Part shown: positions 25,672-34,455 of the stretch, piece after piece
How positions within the stretch are numbered: the first letter of the stretch is position 1
Layout of the letters: every line of letters begins with the position of its first letter
Origin: Streptomyces aquilus
GTDB taxonomy: Bacteria; Actinomycetota; Actinomycetes; Streptomycetales; Streptomycetaceae
Direction of reading: 5' to 3'
NCBI RefSeq assembly: GCF_003955715.1
Contig: NZ_CP034463.1
Location: forward strand, 8,308,001-8,372,000
DNA length: 64,000 bases
Notes under the pieces: model-generated
What the model saw: only the letters and a program-made list of their open reading frames with translations
What the model was told of the DNA's origin: nothing
Database searches by the model: none
Program-made: the position numbers and the translations under genes

Positions 25672-26456
25672 AGGTACTTGACCGTCGCCGGGTCGGCCGG
25701 GAGGAACGTCTCGATGGCCAGCTCGGCGACGGTCACGTCCATGGGGGTGTTGAAGGTGGAGATGGACGAGACGAACGACAGCACCCGGCCCTCGTGCTCG
25801 ATCCGCATCGGCAGCGCGAAGTACGCGGGCGCCTCCGGCTCCTCGCCGTCGTCGTCCTCGTGGGCGAGCGGATACGCCGCCACCTCCTCGTACAGCGCCC
25901 GCAGCGGCTCCGAGCGGCGCAGGGCGATCTGCCGCTCCATCTGTTCCAGGAGATGCCCGCGCCAGGCCCGCAGGTTGCGGATGCGGGGCGCCATGCCCTC
26001 CGGGTGCAGGGTCAGCCGCATGGCGTTGAGCGGGGGTGCGAGCAACGACTCCGGGATGTCGTCGAGCAGCATCAGGATGCCGCGGTTGGCGGCGACCACG
26101 TTGTACATGGCGTCCAACACCAGTGCCGGGTACGGCTCGTAGCCCTGGATGAGCCGCTCGATGCCGTCCCGCAGGGCGTCGAGCTCGGGGGCGGCCAGCG
26201 GGGTCTCCGAGTAGTGCGGGGCGTAACCGGCCGCCAGCAGCAGCGCGTTGCGCTCCCGGACCGGCACGTCCAGATGCTCCGCCAGCCGCAGCACCATCTC
26301 CTCGCTCGGCCGCGAACGCCCCGTCTCGATGAAGCTGATGTGCCGCGCGGAGGAGTCGGCCCGCAACGCCAGCTCCAGCTGACTGACCCGGCGCTGCTCC
26401 CGCCAGGCCCGCAGCAGCGGGCCCACGGCCCGGTCGTCGGCAGTGGTGGTGGTCAT
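25653..26456 (-). CDS. XRE-family regulator, MmyB-like ligand-binding domain
   Basis: 267 aa. N-terminal helix-turn-helix (LLRAWREQRRVSQLELALRADSSARHISFIETGRSRPS) followed by the MmyB-type domain (YEPYPALVLDAMYNVVAANRGILMLLDDIPE, PPLNAMRLTLHPEGMAPRI), a PAS-like fold that in related proteins binds fatty acids. ATG 26456 was chosen over longer frames because the domain begins at once. It converges on the small membrane-protein gene with a 19-base overlap of the ends. Confidence 0.9.
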   Translation of the reverse strand: MTTTTADDRAVGPLLRAWREQRRVSQLELALRADSSARHISFIETGRSRPSEEMVLRLAEHLDVPVRERNALLLAAGYAPHYSETPLAAPELDALRDGIERLIQGYEPYPALVLDAMYNVVAANRGILMLLDDIPESLLAPPLNAMRLTLHPEGMAPRIRNLRAWRGHLLEQMERQIALRRSEPLRALYEEVAAYPLAHEDDDGEEPEAPAYFALPMRIEHEGRVLSFVSSISTFNTPMDVTVAELAIETFLPADPATVKYLQGFVS

Positions 26457-26610
26457 AGGACGACCGTAGACGAAGCCGGGGGACGCCCGCGAAGAGAAAT
26501 CCGACGTGACCGGAGGGCGGAGCCCCTTCTGACCAGGACTTCCGCGGTCCGCCTGTGGCACGCTGAGAGAACACCCCCACCGCACCCGCAGTCCAGGAAG
26601 GAGCGGCGAC

Positions 26611-26916
26611 ATGGCCGTGGAACCGCTGTCGCAGAAGGAGATCGAGGACCGGCTCGCGGAACTGCCGGGTTGGTCGGCCGACGGTGACCGCCTCACCTGT
26701 TCCTACCGGCTGCCCTCGCACTTCGCGGCCACCGCGATGGTCGTCCACATCGCCCAGGTCCAGGAGGAGCTCGACCACCACTCCGACCTCACCCTCGGTT
26801 ACAACACGGTCGCCCTGAGCGTGAACACCCACAGTGTCGGCGGCGCCGTCACCGAGAAGGACTTCGAGCTGGCCCAGCGGGTGGCGGCGCTCGCCCCCGG
26901 GCACGGAGCCCAGTGA
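26611..26916 (+). CDS. Pterin-4a-carbinolamine dehydratase
   Basis: 101 aa, the usual size. Conserved PCD/DCoH residues are present: GW near residue 20, FATAMVVH-like helix, and ELDHHSDLTLGYNTVALSVNTHSVGGAVTEKDFELA, which contains the active-site His pair. It dehydrates 4a-hydroxytetrahydrobiopterin made by aromatic amino acid hydroxylases. ATG 26611 follows AAGGAG. The next start lies 5 bases after the stop. Confidence 0.9.
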   Translation: MAVEPLSQKEIEDRLAELPGWSADGDRLTCSYRLPSHFAATAMVVHIAQVQEELDHHSDLTLGYNTVALSVNTHSVGGAVTEKDFELAQRVAALAPGHGAQ

Positions 26917-26920
26917 CGGC

Positions 26921-27664
26921 GTGCTGGACTACGACAAGGAAGCCGACGCCTACGACGCCACCCGCGGCGGTGAACCCCGCGCCGCCGCGGCCGCCGACGC
27001 GGTGCTCGGCCTGGTCCCGCCGGACGCCCGCCGCCTCCTCGACGTGGCCTGCGGCACCGGCATCGTCACCCGCCGGTTCGCGACCGCGCGGCCCGCGCTG
27101 CGGGTGACGGGCGCCGACCTGACGTACGGCATGGCCCGGATGGCCGCGGTGCGGCTGCCCGGCGCGATCGTGCTCGGTGACAGCCGCCGACTGCCGTTCC
27201 CCGACGGGGTGTTCGACGCGGTGACGAGCGTGTGGCTGCTGCACCTCATCCACGACCCGGACGACGCCCGCAGCATCGTCGCCGAGTGCGCCCGGGTGCT
27301 GCGGCCCGGCGGCGTGTACGTCACCACCGTCGACAAGGCCGCCGCGCACGACGTCGGCAGCGACATCGACGCGGTCCTCGCCCCGCGCCCGCGCCGGCCC
27401 GCCCCGGACGCCGCGCGCCGCGTGGAGTCGTACGCCGCCGCGCAGGGCCTGGTCGCCGCCGGGCGGGCCCGTTTCACCGGCCTCGGGCAGGGCCGCAGCC
27501 CCCGGCGGACCGCCGCCGACCTGCGGCGCGGCTGGTTCACCATGCTGCCGCCCGGCGACCCGCGCACCGAGGAACTCGCCGTACGCCTTCAGGCCCTGCC
27601 CGACCAGGACCGGCCGCGCGCCGACCCCGTCTTCTCGCTGCGGGCGTTCAGGAAGCCCGGGTGA
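26921..27664 (+). CDS. Class I SAM-dependent methyltransferase
   Basis: 247 aa from the GTG at 26921 (VLDYDKEADAYDATRGG); the longer frame runs through the preceding gene. SAM motifs: RLLDVACGTGIVTRRFA (motif I), VTGADLTYGMARMAA (motif II), FDAVTSVWLLHLIHDPDD and ARVLRPGGVYVTTV. The fold is of the UbiE/MenG-like type; the substrate is unknown. It follows the pterin dehydratase by 4 bases, so the two are probably co-transcribed. Its end overlaps the opposing gene by 17 bases. Confidence 0.87.
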   Translation: MLDYDKEADAYDATRGGEPRAAAAADAVLGLVPPDARRLLDVACGTGIVTRRFATARPALRVTGADLTYGMARMAAVRLPGAIVLGDSRRLPFPDGVFDAVTSVWLLHLIHDPDDARSIVAECARVLRPGGVYVTTVDKAAAHDVGSDIDAVLAPRPRRPAPDAARRVESYAAAQGLVAAGRARFTGLGQGRSPRRTAADLRRGWFTMLPPGDPRTEELAVRLQALPDQDRPRADPVFSLRAFRKPG

Positions 27665-28109
27665 ACTCCATGACCCAGTTGGTCAGCCAGGTCTCCCCGC
27701 CGTCGAGCGAGAACGCCTGCTCCCAGCGGGCGCCGGTGTCGGAGACGCCGGACCAGACGAACCGCACCCGTACGTCCTTGCCGTCGTGCCTGTCGTCGCC
27801 GTAGAACTCCCCGCGTCCCTCGGTGAATCGACCGACGACCGGCGGGAACAGCGTGCCGGTGCGGCTGGACGCCCAGTTGAGCGACCACAGCCGGCTCTCC
27901 CGGTCGAACAGCCGCAGGGTCGCCCCCTTGGCGGCCAGGTGCGGCATGTCGATCTCGTCGACGTTCGCGGCGCCGTCGAACAGCGGCCAACAGCGGCTGG
28001 TGGCGGGGAACTCCTCCCAGTCGCTGTCCGGGTCGAGGAAGCCGGTGCGGCGGCGGTTGAGCACCTGCCAGTCGCCGTGGAGGAAGTCGAAGTCGTGCGG
28101 GCTGCTCAT
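27648..28109 (-). CDS. Conserved hypothetical protein, DUF1579/lipocalin-like, 153 aa
   Basis: It opens FDFLHGDWQVLNRRRTGFLD, like the F-x-F-x-x-G-x-W start of DUF1579 and similar small beta-barrel proteins, and continues with GRGEFYGDDRHDGKDVRVRFVW and a final ETWLTNWVMEF. A ligand-binding barrel is likely; no catalytic residues are recognisable. Start at 28109 overlaps the stop of the upstream gene by 4 bases (ATGA), so the two form an operon under the divergent WYL regulator. Confidence 0.7.
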   Translation of the reverse strand: MSSPHDFDFLHGDWQVLNRRRTGFLDPDSDWEEFPATSRCWPLFDGAANVDEIDMPHLAAKGATLRLFDRESRLWSLNWASSRTGTLFPPVVGRFTEGRGEFYGDDRHDGKDVRVRFVWSGVSDTGARWEQAFSLDGGETWLTNWVMEFTRAS

Positions 28110-28585
28110 GAGCGGTCTCCTGTGGTTCCTGCGGGCAGCGAGTCGGCCAAGTAGGCGTCAAGGTCCGGGACTTCGGGTGCGAGCAGGTGCCGTACCCAGG
28201 CGTCCCGTTCGTGCAGGATCGGCGGCAGCTCCCAGACGCAGCCGATCCAGGGCAGTTCGGGTTTGACGAAGTGGGTCGGATCGGTGTCCGGGCACCGCAG
28301 CGCCGGCTGCCCGGCCGCGGCGCCCCGGAAGTGGAGCACGTTGTCCCAGACCCAGCTGTAGGCGTTGAGATAGGCGCCGGAGTCCTCGCCCCGGTGCAGC
28401 ACGACGAAGGTCGCGGGCGGCGTGCCGTCCGGCTCCGGCAGCAGCTCCGGGAGGATCTCGTACGCCGCCTTCTCGACGTCGGGCGCGATGCCGGACGGGT
28501 CGGTGGTGACGTGGTAGCGCTTGATGTGCCGGCCTGCGACCTCGATGGGCGGCGGCACGGTCAGCAGTTTCTCGGTGAAGCTCAT
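28106..28585 (-). CDS. Conserved hypothetical protein, 159 aa
   Basis: MSFTEKLLTVPPPIEVAGRH, then VTTDPSGIAPDVEKAAYEILPELLP, FVVLHRGEDSGAYLNAYSWVWDN and a C-terminal VRHLLAPEVPDLDAYL. Rich in Trp and Pro, no signal or membrane segment. Not recognised. No ribosome site is seen: the bases before the ATG are CCGTCCCTCCC, with TACCGT as a possible -10 about 7 bases before the start, which suggests a leaderless transcript. First gene of a two-gene unit divergent from the WYL regulator. Confidence 0.72.
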   Translation of the reverse strand: MSFTEKLLTVPPPIEVAGRHIKRYHVTTDPSGIAPDVEKAAYEILPELLPEPDGTPPATFVVLHRGEDSGAYLNAYSWVWDNVLHFRGAAAGQPALRCPDTDPTHFVKPELPWIGCVWELPPILHERDAWVRHLLAPEVPDLDAYLADSLPAGTTGDRS

Positions 28586-28610
28586 GGGAGGGACGGTAGG
28601 GCGACTTCCC

Positions 28611-28625
28611 TGACATCCTATGTCA
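28611..28625. promoter_or_regulatory. Operator-like palindrome containing the regulator start codon
   Basis: TGACAT-CCT-ATGTCA is a perfect inverted repeat (6+3+6). The ATG of the WYL regulator (28620) lies inside its right arm, and the divergent gene starts 26 bases away at 28585. Autoregulation together with control of the divergent pair is the natural reading. Confidence 0.6.
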
Positions 28626-29558
28626 GTGAAGTCCAGCCGACTCGTCTCGATCCTCCTGCTGCTCCAGACCCGGGGCCGGATGACCGCCGCCCAGCTCGCC
28701 GAGGAGCTGGAGGTCTCGGTGCGCACGGTGTACCGGGACGTGGAGGCGCTGGGCGCGGCCGGTGTCCCGCTGTACGGCGACGCGGGTCACGCCGGTGGCT
28801 ACCGCCTCCTCGACGGCTACCGCACCCGGCTGACCGGCCTGACCGCCGACGAGGCGGAGGCCCTCTTCCTGGCGGGCGCCCCCGGTCCGGCCGCCGAGCT
28901 GGGGCTGGGGTCGGTGCTGGCGGCCGCCCAGCTGAAGGTGCGGGCCGCGCTGCCGGCGGAGCTGCGTGCTCATGCCGACCGGATCAGCGGGCGGTTCCAC
29001 CTGGACGCGCCCGGCTGGTACGCGCGGGCCGACGAGGCGCCGTACCTGCCCGCGGTGGCCGACGCGGTCTGGAACGGGCGGGTGCTGCACGTGCGGTACC
29101 GCCGCTGGGCCCGGCCGACGGATGTGGAGCGGCGCCTTGAGCCGTACGGGCTGGTGTTGAAGGCGGGCCGTTGGTACGTGGTCGCGGGACCGGGGCCGCG
29201 CACGTTCCGCGTCGACCAGATCCTCGAACTCGCCACCTCCGACGAGGAGTTCAGCCGCCCCGACGACTTCGACCTGCCCGCGTACTGGAGCGCGTACCAG
29301 CGTGATTTCCATGAACGCCTGTACCGGGAGGAGGCGTTGGTCCGGCTGGCGCCGGGGGTGACGCACGCGAGGGCGACGTCGTACGGGCCGGTGGACGGCG
29401 ACGGCTGGAGGCAGGCCACGGTGCCGATCGAGTCGATGGACCGCGCGCTCGGTGAGTTCCTGTCGATGGGTGCCGGCATCGAGGTGCTGGAGCCGCCGGA
29501 GCTGCGCGAGCGACTCGACGCGACGGCAAGGGAGTTGGCGGCGCGATACGCCGGATGA
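28620..29558 (+). CDS. WYL-domain (DeoR/YafY-type) transcriptional regulator
   Basis: 312 aa. N-terminal winged helix (RLVSILLLLQTRGRMTAAQLAEELEVSVRTVYRDVEAL, residues 6-45), GGYRLLDGYRTRLTGLTADEAEAL, and a WYL domain (VLHVRYRRWARPTDVERRLEPYGLVLKAGRWYVVAGP). WYL regulators sense small ligands or nucleic acids. No ribosome site precedes the ATG, and the start codon is inside a palindrome, so a leaderless mRNA is likely. It faces the 28106/27648 operon, its probable target. Confidence 0.9.
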   Translation: MSVKSSRLVSILLLLQTRGRMTAAQLAEELEVSVRTVYRDVEALGAAGVPLYGDAGHAGGYRLLDGYRTRLTGLTADEAEALFLAGAPGPAAELGLGSVLAAAQLKVRAALPAELRAHADRISGRFHLDAPGWYARADEAPYLPAVADAVWNGRVLHVRYRRWARPTDVERRLEPYGLVLKAGRWYVVAGPGPRTFRVDQILELATSDEEFSRPDDFDLPAYWSAYQRDFHERLYREEALVRLAPGVTHARATSYGPVDGDGWRQATVPIESMDRALGEFLSMGAGIEVLEPPELRERLDATARELAARYAG

Positions 29559-29628
29559 GCGGCAACCTTCCGGTGCCGGGCGGCGACGCAGGAAGGAAAC
29601 CCGTCCGTCCTCTCAGGAGGTACGTCTC

Positions 29629-31527
29629 GTGCAGCACCCGCACCCGCACCCTCATGCGCAGTCCGACAGGCACCGCAGACGAAGGGCCGTACTCCCCGCG
29701 CTGGGCGTCGCCGCGGCGCTCGTCGCCGCCGGGCTCACCCAACTCGCCGCCCCGGGAACGGCGCAGGCGGCGACCGCCCGGCAGGTCGAGAAGCTCGACC
29801 GGGGCGTCGTCAGCGTCCACACCGACGCCGGGAACCTGGTCAGCTGGCGCTGGCTCGGCACCGACCCGGGCGACGTCTCCTTCAACGTCTACCGGGCCGG
29901 TACGAAGGTCAACTCCACGCCGATCACCGGCTCGACGAACTACTTCCACTCCGGCGCACCCGCCCAGGCCGACTACACGGTCCGCGCGATCGTCGGCGGC
30001 GTGGAGCAGGCGGACTCGGTCCACGCGATCCAGTTCCGCAGCGGCTACAAGGACGTCCCGATCAGCCCACCGGCAGGGGGCACCACCCCCGACGGCGTCG
30101 CCTACACCTACGAGGCCAACGACGCGTCCGTCGCCGACCTCGACGGCGACGGCGCACTGGACTTCGTCCTCAAGTGGCAGCCCACGAACGCCAAGGACAA
30201 CTCCCAGTCCGGCTACACCGGCAACACGATCCTCGACGGGATCAAGCTCGACGGCACCAGGCTGTGGCGCATCGACCTCGGCCGCAACATCCGCTCCGGC
30301 GCCCACTACACGCAGTTCCAGGCGTACGACTACGACGGCGACGGCAAGGCCGAGGTCGCCATGAAGACGGCGGACGGCACGGTCGACGGCACGGGCGCGG
30401 TGATCGGCAGCTCCTCCGCCGACCACCGCAACTCCAGCGGCTATGTCCTGTCCGGCCCCGAGTACCTGACGATGTTCAACGGCCAGACGGGCAAGGCCAT
30501 GGGGACGGTGGACTACGTCCCGGCGCGCGGGACGGTGTCGTCCTGGGGCGACTCGTACGGCAACCGCGTGGACCGCTTCCTCGCCGGCACGGCCTACCTG
30601 GACGGCGCCCGCCCCTCCCTGATCATGGCCCGCGGCTACTACACCCGTACGGTCATCGCGGCCTGGGACTGGCGAGGCGGTGCCTTCACCCGCCGCTGGA
30701 CCTTCGACACCAACTCCTCCACCAACTCCGGTAAGGGCTACGACGGTCAGGGCTCGCACAGTCTGTCCGTCGGCGACGTCGACAATGACGGCAAGGACGA
30801 GATCGTCTACGGGGCGATGGCGGTGGACGACAACGGCAACGGGCTGTGGACCACGAGGACCGGGCACGGTGACGCGCAGCACCTGGGCGACCTGGACCCC
30901 TCGCACCCGGGCCTGGAGTACTTCAAGGTCTCCGAGTCGTCCTCCCAGCCGGCGGAGCTGTACATCAACCCGGCGAACGGCACGGTCAACTGGAGCCTGG
31001 CCGCGTGCTGCGACAACGGCCGAGGCGTGGCGGGCGACATCTGGGCGGGCAACGACGGAGCCGAGGTCTGGTCGGCCGCCGACTCCTCCCTCCGCGACGA
31101 AGCGGGCGCGACGAAGGGCCGAGAACCCTCCTCCGTCAACTTCCTCTCCTGGTGGGACGGCGACACCACCCGCGAACTCCTCGACGGCACCCACATCGAC
31201 AAGTACGGCACCACGTCCGACACCCGCCTCCTGACCGCCGCCTCCGTCCACTCCAACAACGGCACCAAGGCGACCCCGTCCCTCTCCGGCGACCTCTTCG
31301 GCGACTGGCGCGAGGAGGCCGTCTGGCCGACGACGGACAACACGGCGCTGCGCATCTACTCAACCCCGTACGAAACAACGACAAAGATCACGACCCTGCT
31401 CCACGACACGATGTACCGCACGGGCCTGGCCTGGCAAAACACCGCGTACAACCAGCCTCCCCACCCGAGCTTCCTCATCGGCAACGGGATGGCGACGGCA
31501 CCTCGGCCGGCGGTGTACACACCGTGA
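29629..31527 (+). CDS. Secreted rhamnogalacturonan lyase, PL11
   Basis: 632 aa, similar in length to Bacillus YesW. Signal peptide: HRRRRAVLPALGVAAALVAA ending GTAQAA, with a possible twin-arginine feature. The mature enzyme opens ARQVEKLDRGVVSVHTDAGN and is an eight-bladed propeller with Asp-rich calcium loops (VADLDGDGALDFVL, YDYDGDGKAEVAM, VGDVDNDGKDEIVYG). It cleaves the rhamnogalacturonan I backbone of pectin by beta-elimination. GTG 29629 follows CAGGAGG by 8 bases. No CBM is attached. A strong bidirectional hairpin follows. Confidence 0.92.
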   Translation: MQHPHPHPHAQSDRHRRRRAVLPALGVAAALVAAGLTQLAAPGTAQAATARQVEKLDRGVVSVHTDAGNLVSWRWLGTDPGDVSFNVYRAGTKVNSTPITGSTNYFHSGAPAQADYTVRAIVGGVEQADSVHAIQFRSGYKDVPISPPAGGTTPDGVAYTYEANDASVADLDGDGALDFVLKWQPTNAKDNSQSGYTGNTILDGIKLDGTRLWRIDLGRNIRSGAHYTQFQAYDYDGDGKAEVAMKTADGTVDGTGAVIGSSSADHRNSSGYVLSGPEYLTMFNGQTGKAMGTVDYVPARGTVSSWGDSYGNRVDRFLAGTAYLDGARPSLIMARGYYTRTVIAAWDWRGGAFTRRWTFDTNSSTNSGKGYDGQGSHSLSVGDVDNDGKDEIVYGAMAVDDNGNGLWTTRTGHGDAQHLGDLDPSHPGLEYFKVSESSSQPAELYINPANGTVNWSLAACCDNGRGVAGDIWAGNDGAEVWSAADSSLRDEAGATKGREPSSVNFLSWWDGDTTRELLDGTHIDKYGTTSDTRLLTAASVHSNNGTKATPSLSGDLFGDWREEAVWPTTDNTALRIYSTPYETTTKITTLLHDTMYRTGLAWQNTAYNQPPHPSFLIGNGMATAPRPAVYTP

Positions 31528-31537
31528 TGCGCACGTA

Positions 31538-31574
31538 GGACGGGGCCCGCGCCGGCCAGGCGCGGGCCCCGTCC
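31538..31574. terminator. Bidirectional terminator hairpin
   Basis: A perfect 16-bp stem (31538-31553 with 31559-31574) around a 5-base loop GGCCA lies between the stops of the convergent PL11 (31527) and GH74 (31588) genes, so it can end transcripts from both sides. Confidence 0.88.
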
Positions 31575-31587
31575 CGTCAGGGGGCGA

Positions 31588-34242
31588 TCAACTCACCGCG
31601 CAGCTCTGGTCACCCACCTTGAACGCGGTCGGTTTGCCGTTCGTCCCCGACCAGCTTCCCGTGAAGCCGAAGCTCACCGATGAGCCTGCCGCCACGTTGG
31701 CGTTCCACGCGACGTTCTTCGCGGTCACCGCCGAACCCGACTGGGTGTAGTCGGCGTTCCAGAGCTGGCCGATGGTCTGGCCGTTGGGGAAGGTCCAGCG
31801 GAGGGACCAGCCGGTCCAGGCGCTCGTGCCCGTGTTGCTGAGCTGGACGTCCGCCTGGAAGCCGCCCGACCACTGGTTGGTGATCTTGTAGGTCACCGCG
31901 CAGGCGCCGGTGGGGGTCGGGTCCGTGCCGCCGCCACCGTTGTCTCCGCTGTTCGTGTCGCCGTAGATGACGCCTCGGCCGTTGGTCGAGAGGTAGACCC
32001 GGCCGTAGACCCTCGGGTCGCCTGTTATCGCTGCGCCCGTCCAACCCCACTGGTGTGCGTCGTCGTTGATGCGGGTCCAGGTCGAACCCTGGTCCGTGGA
32101 GCGGAAGATGCCGCGGACGCCCGCGATCTTCGCGCTGGTGTACAGGGTTTGGTACGACGCACCCGTCGCCGCCTTGCCGAAGCCGATCGCGTCGGCCTGC
32201 TCGACGTTGGCGAGCTTGGTGAACGTCGTTCCGCCGTTCGTCGAGTGCCACAGGCCGTACGCGCCGTCACTCGCGCCGCCCGCCAGCCACACGTCCCCCT
32301 TCGTGCCGGGCAGCGCCTTGAAGCGGACGCTGTCGCCGGAAGGGAGGCCGGTGGCCGAGGAGGCCGTGAAGGTGGCTCCGCCGTCCGAACTGACGTAGAA
32401 CTTCCCCGACTTGAAGCCGTAGAAAGTTTTCGGGTCCACTCGGTCCGATTCCACGATCGCGCCGGCCGGGATGCCCGACGAAGCCGACCACGACGTACCG
32501 AAGCCCGTCGTGTACTGCACACCCGCACCCGTCGGACTCCACACGAAGCGGCTGCCGTCCGCCGCCGCCGCGACCGTGCCGCCGCCGCTCACGCCCGAAG
32601 GGTCGGTCCCGCCGAACCAGTTGGCGCCGTTGTCCGTCGAGAACGCGATGTGCGGGCCCGCGTCGAGGTCGCCGACCCGGACGACCGTGTTCGGGTTGGT
32701 CTCCGCGAAGTCCAGGCTGGTCGTGGTGGTGAAGTTCGGCTGGGTGTACATCATCGACGGGACCTTGGTGAGGTCCGTGTGCCGGAAGCCGCCGATGTCA
32801 CCCAGCGCACTGAACAACTGCGCCCCGCCCGACGGCGGAGCGGCGAGGTCGTTGACCGCCGTCTCCTCCAGGCCCTGCACCATCGGCTTGATGGTGAACT
32901 GGCTCCCGGAGTCCCAGTTGGTGAGGTTCTCCGTGCCGTAGATCGTCGCGCCCGTCCCGTACATCATCCGGTCCGAGTTGAACGGGTCGATCTCCAGCGA
33001 CTCCGTCATCCACCCCAGTTTCGGCGCCTGTTCGGGAGGCGAGGGGTTCGCGCCCCAGGTCAGCCAGGGGGAGCTGGAGACGTCCATCGTGTAGCGGTTC
33101 GAGCGGGTGGGGTAGGAGGTGTAGTCCCAGGCCCGGGTCCACGTCGCGCCGCTGTCCGTCGAGCGGAAGATCTGCGTGTCGGGCCACCAGGAGCTGTAGC
33201 CCGTCGCCATCAGCGTTCCCGGGTGCCGGCGGTCGACCGTCACACCGCTGAAGCCGTAATAGGTGTCCGCCTCCGCCACCGGGCTGATGTTCGTCCAGGT
33301 GCCCGTCGCCGTCGCGTACCGCCACAACTGGCCCTTGCCGCCGTCGTACGGGCCGCCCTTGTCGCTGTAGGCCAGATAGAGGTAGCCGTTCGTCGCGTCC
33401 AGCACGCCCTTGTGGGCCAGGTATCCCGTCGGCTGACCGGCGAGCCGCGACCAGGTCGCGCCCCCGTCCGTCGAGCGGTACACCGAGTTCTGAAGGTCGG
33501 CGACCCCGACGTAGATCGTCTGCGTCGCGCTGCCGGACGTACCCGTCTTCTCGTCGAAGGTGACCCAGACGATGCCCTGGTTGTCGCTGGCGTAGCCCGA
33601 GGTGTCACCGGCGTCCTGCACGTAGTTGCCGACGTTGGGGAAGTTGGTGACCTGCGACCAGCTCGCGCCGGAGTCCGTGGACCGCCACAGTCCCTTGCCG
33701 CTCGGCGCGCCCAGATACAGCACGCTGTTCTTGTTCGGGTCGACGGCGAGCCGCTCGCCCATGCCGCGGCCCGGCATGTTGCCGCCCAGCTTGAACGGCA
33801 GGTCCGCCTTCTGCCAGCTCGCGCCGCGGTCCGAGGAGCGCAGGACCGCGCCGTTCTTCGGGTCCCAGCTGTTGGTGTACATCCCTACGGCCGCGTACAC
33901 CTTGTCCGGGTTCACCGCGTCGGAGGCCAGGCTGACCACGCCCGTGTGCCCCCAGTCGTCCCAGCCGACCGAGTCCAGCAGTGGCGTCCAGGTCCTGCTC
34001 GACTCCTGCCAGCGGTAGGCGCCACCGATGTCGGTGCGGGCGTAGGCGAGGTTCTTCTCGGAGCGGTTGAAGACGATGCCGGGGACGAAACCGCCGCCGT
34101 CGATGCGGGCGTTCTTCCAGGTGTACGTGTCCGCGGCGAGCGTCACCTGCGACGCGCTGTCGGTCGCCAGCGCGGGCGGGGTGCCCGCGAGCAGACCGGC
34201 CGCGAGAGCGAGGACGGCCGTGAGGATGCGGGTTCTTCGCAC
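31588..34242 (-). CDS. Secreted GH74 xyloglucanase with C-terminal CBM2
   Basis: 884 aa. Sec signal peptide (MRRTRILTAVLALAAGLLAG...ALA). GH74 catalytic part, about residues 40-765, of two beta-propellers with repeated FRSTDSGATW-type turns. Catalytic Asp residues fit Asp71 (YARTDIGGAYRW) and Asp482 (SALGDIGGFRH). A Gly/Asp/Pro linker (GDNGGGGTDPTPTG) leads to a CBM2 (CAVTYKITNQWSGGFQAD to the final Cys) that binds crystalline cellulose. It hydrolyses xyloglucan, which coats cellulose fibres. Upstream lie a G-run cluster and a LacI-type palindrome. Confidence 0.93.
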   Translation of the reverse strand: MRRTRILTAVLALAAGLLAGTPPALATDSASQVTLAADTYTWKNARIDGGGFVPGIVFNRSEKNLAYARTDIGGAYRWQESSRTWTPLLDSVGWDDWGHTGVVSLASDAVNPDKVYAAVGMYTNSWDPKNGAVLRSSDRGASWQKADLPFKLGGNMPGRGMGERLAVDPNKNSVLYLGAPSGKGLWRSTDSGASWSQVTNFPNVGNYVQDAGDTSGYASDNQGIVWVTFDEKTGTSGSATQTIYVGVADLQNSVYRSTDGGATWSRLAGQPTGYLAHKGVLDATNGYLYLAYSDKGGPYDGGKGQLWRYATATGTWTNISPVAEADTYYGFSGVTVDRRHPGTLMATGYSSWWPDTQIFRSTDSGATWTRAWDYTSYPTRSNRYTMDVSSSPWLTWGANPSPPEQAPKLGWMTESLEIDPFNSDRMMYGTGATIYGTENLTNWDSGSQFTIKPMVQGLEETAVNDLAAPPSGGAQLFSALGDIGGFRHTDLTKVPSMMYTQPNFTTTTSLDFAETNPNTVVRVGDLDAGPHIAFSTDNGANWFGGTDPSGVSGGGTVAAAADGSRFVWSPTGAGVQYTTGFGTSWSASSGIPAGAIVESDRVDPKTFYGFKSGKFYVSSDGGATFTASSATGLPSGDSVRFKALPGTKGDVWLAGGASDGAYGLWHSTNGGTTFTKLANVEQADAIGFGKAATGASYQTLYTSAKIAGVRGIFRSTDQGSTWTRINDDAHQWGWTGAAITGDPRVYGRVYLSTNGRGVIYGDTNSGDNGGGGTDPTPTGACAVTYKITNQWSGGFQADVQLSNTGTSAWTGWSLRWTFPNGQTIGQLWNADYTQSGSAVTAKNVAWNANVAAGSSVSFGFTGSWSGTNGKPTAFKVGDQSCAVS

Positions 34243-34303
34243 GGAGGTGTCCTTTCCGGGATGTGGGGGTGGAGGGGAGGGGGGAGGACGGAGGGGACGT
34301 GCC

Positions 34304-34322
34304 GGGGAGGGGAGGGTGGGGG
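34304..34322 (+). other. G-quadruplex-type motif upstream of GH74
   Basis: Four G-runs of 4, 4, 3 and 5 bases separated by single-base loops (A, A, T) on the plus strand, i.e. the template strand of the GH74 gene. The surrounding 60 bases are almost all purine on the plus strand. It abuts the palindrome at 34321-34334. Confidence 0.55.
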
Positions 34323-34334
34323 TAAGCGCTTTCC
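34321..34334. promoter_or_regulatory. LacI-type operator candidate upstream of GH74
   Basis: GGTAAGCGCTTTCC is palindromic except for one symmetric T/T pair, with core AAGCGCTT. LacI-family sites have this centre. It lies 79 bases before the GH74 start. It differs from the CebR box in its arms, so it may belong to another sugar regulator or be a weak CebR site. Confidence 0.45.
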
Positions 34335-34455
34335 GTGCGGTGTGAGAGGTGCCGGGCGGCCCCCAGTGCGGGAAGGGGCCACCCGGCCGGTCGGTCCCGT
34401 CGTCAGGTGACAGGACCAGGTACGCGGTGCTCCTCAGGCGGAGCGCCTGGCGGGG

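Noticed and set aside
29251..31251. 666-codon minus-strand frame
   Set aside because: Antisense of the PL11 lyase, which has a signal peptide and family motifs.
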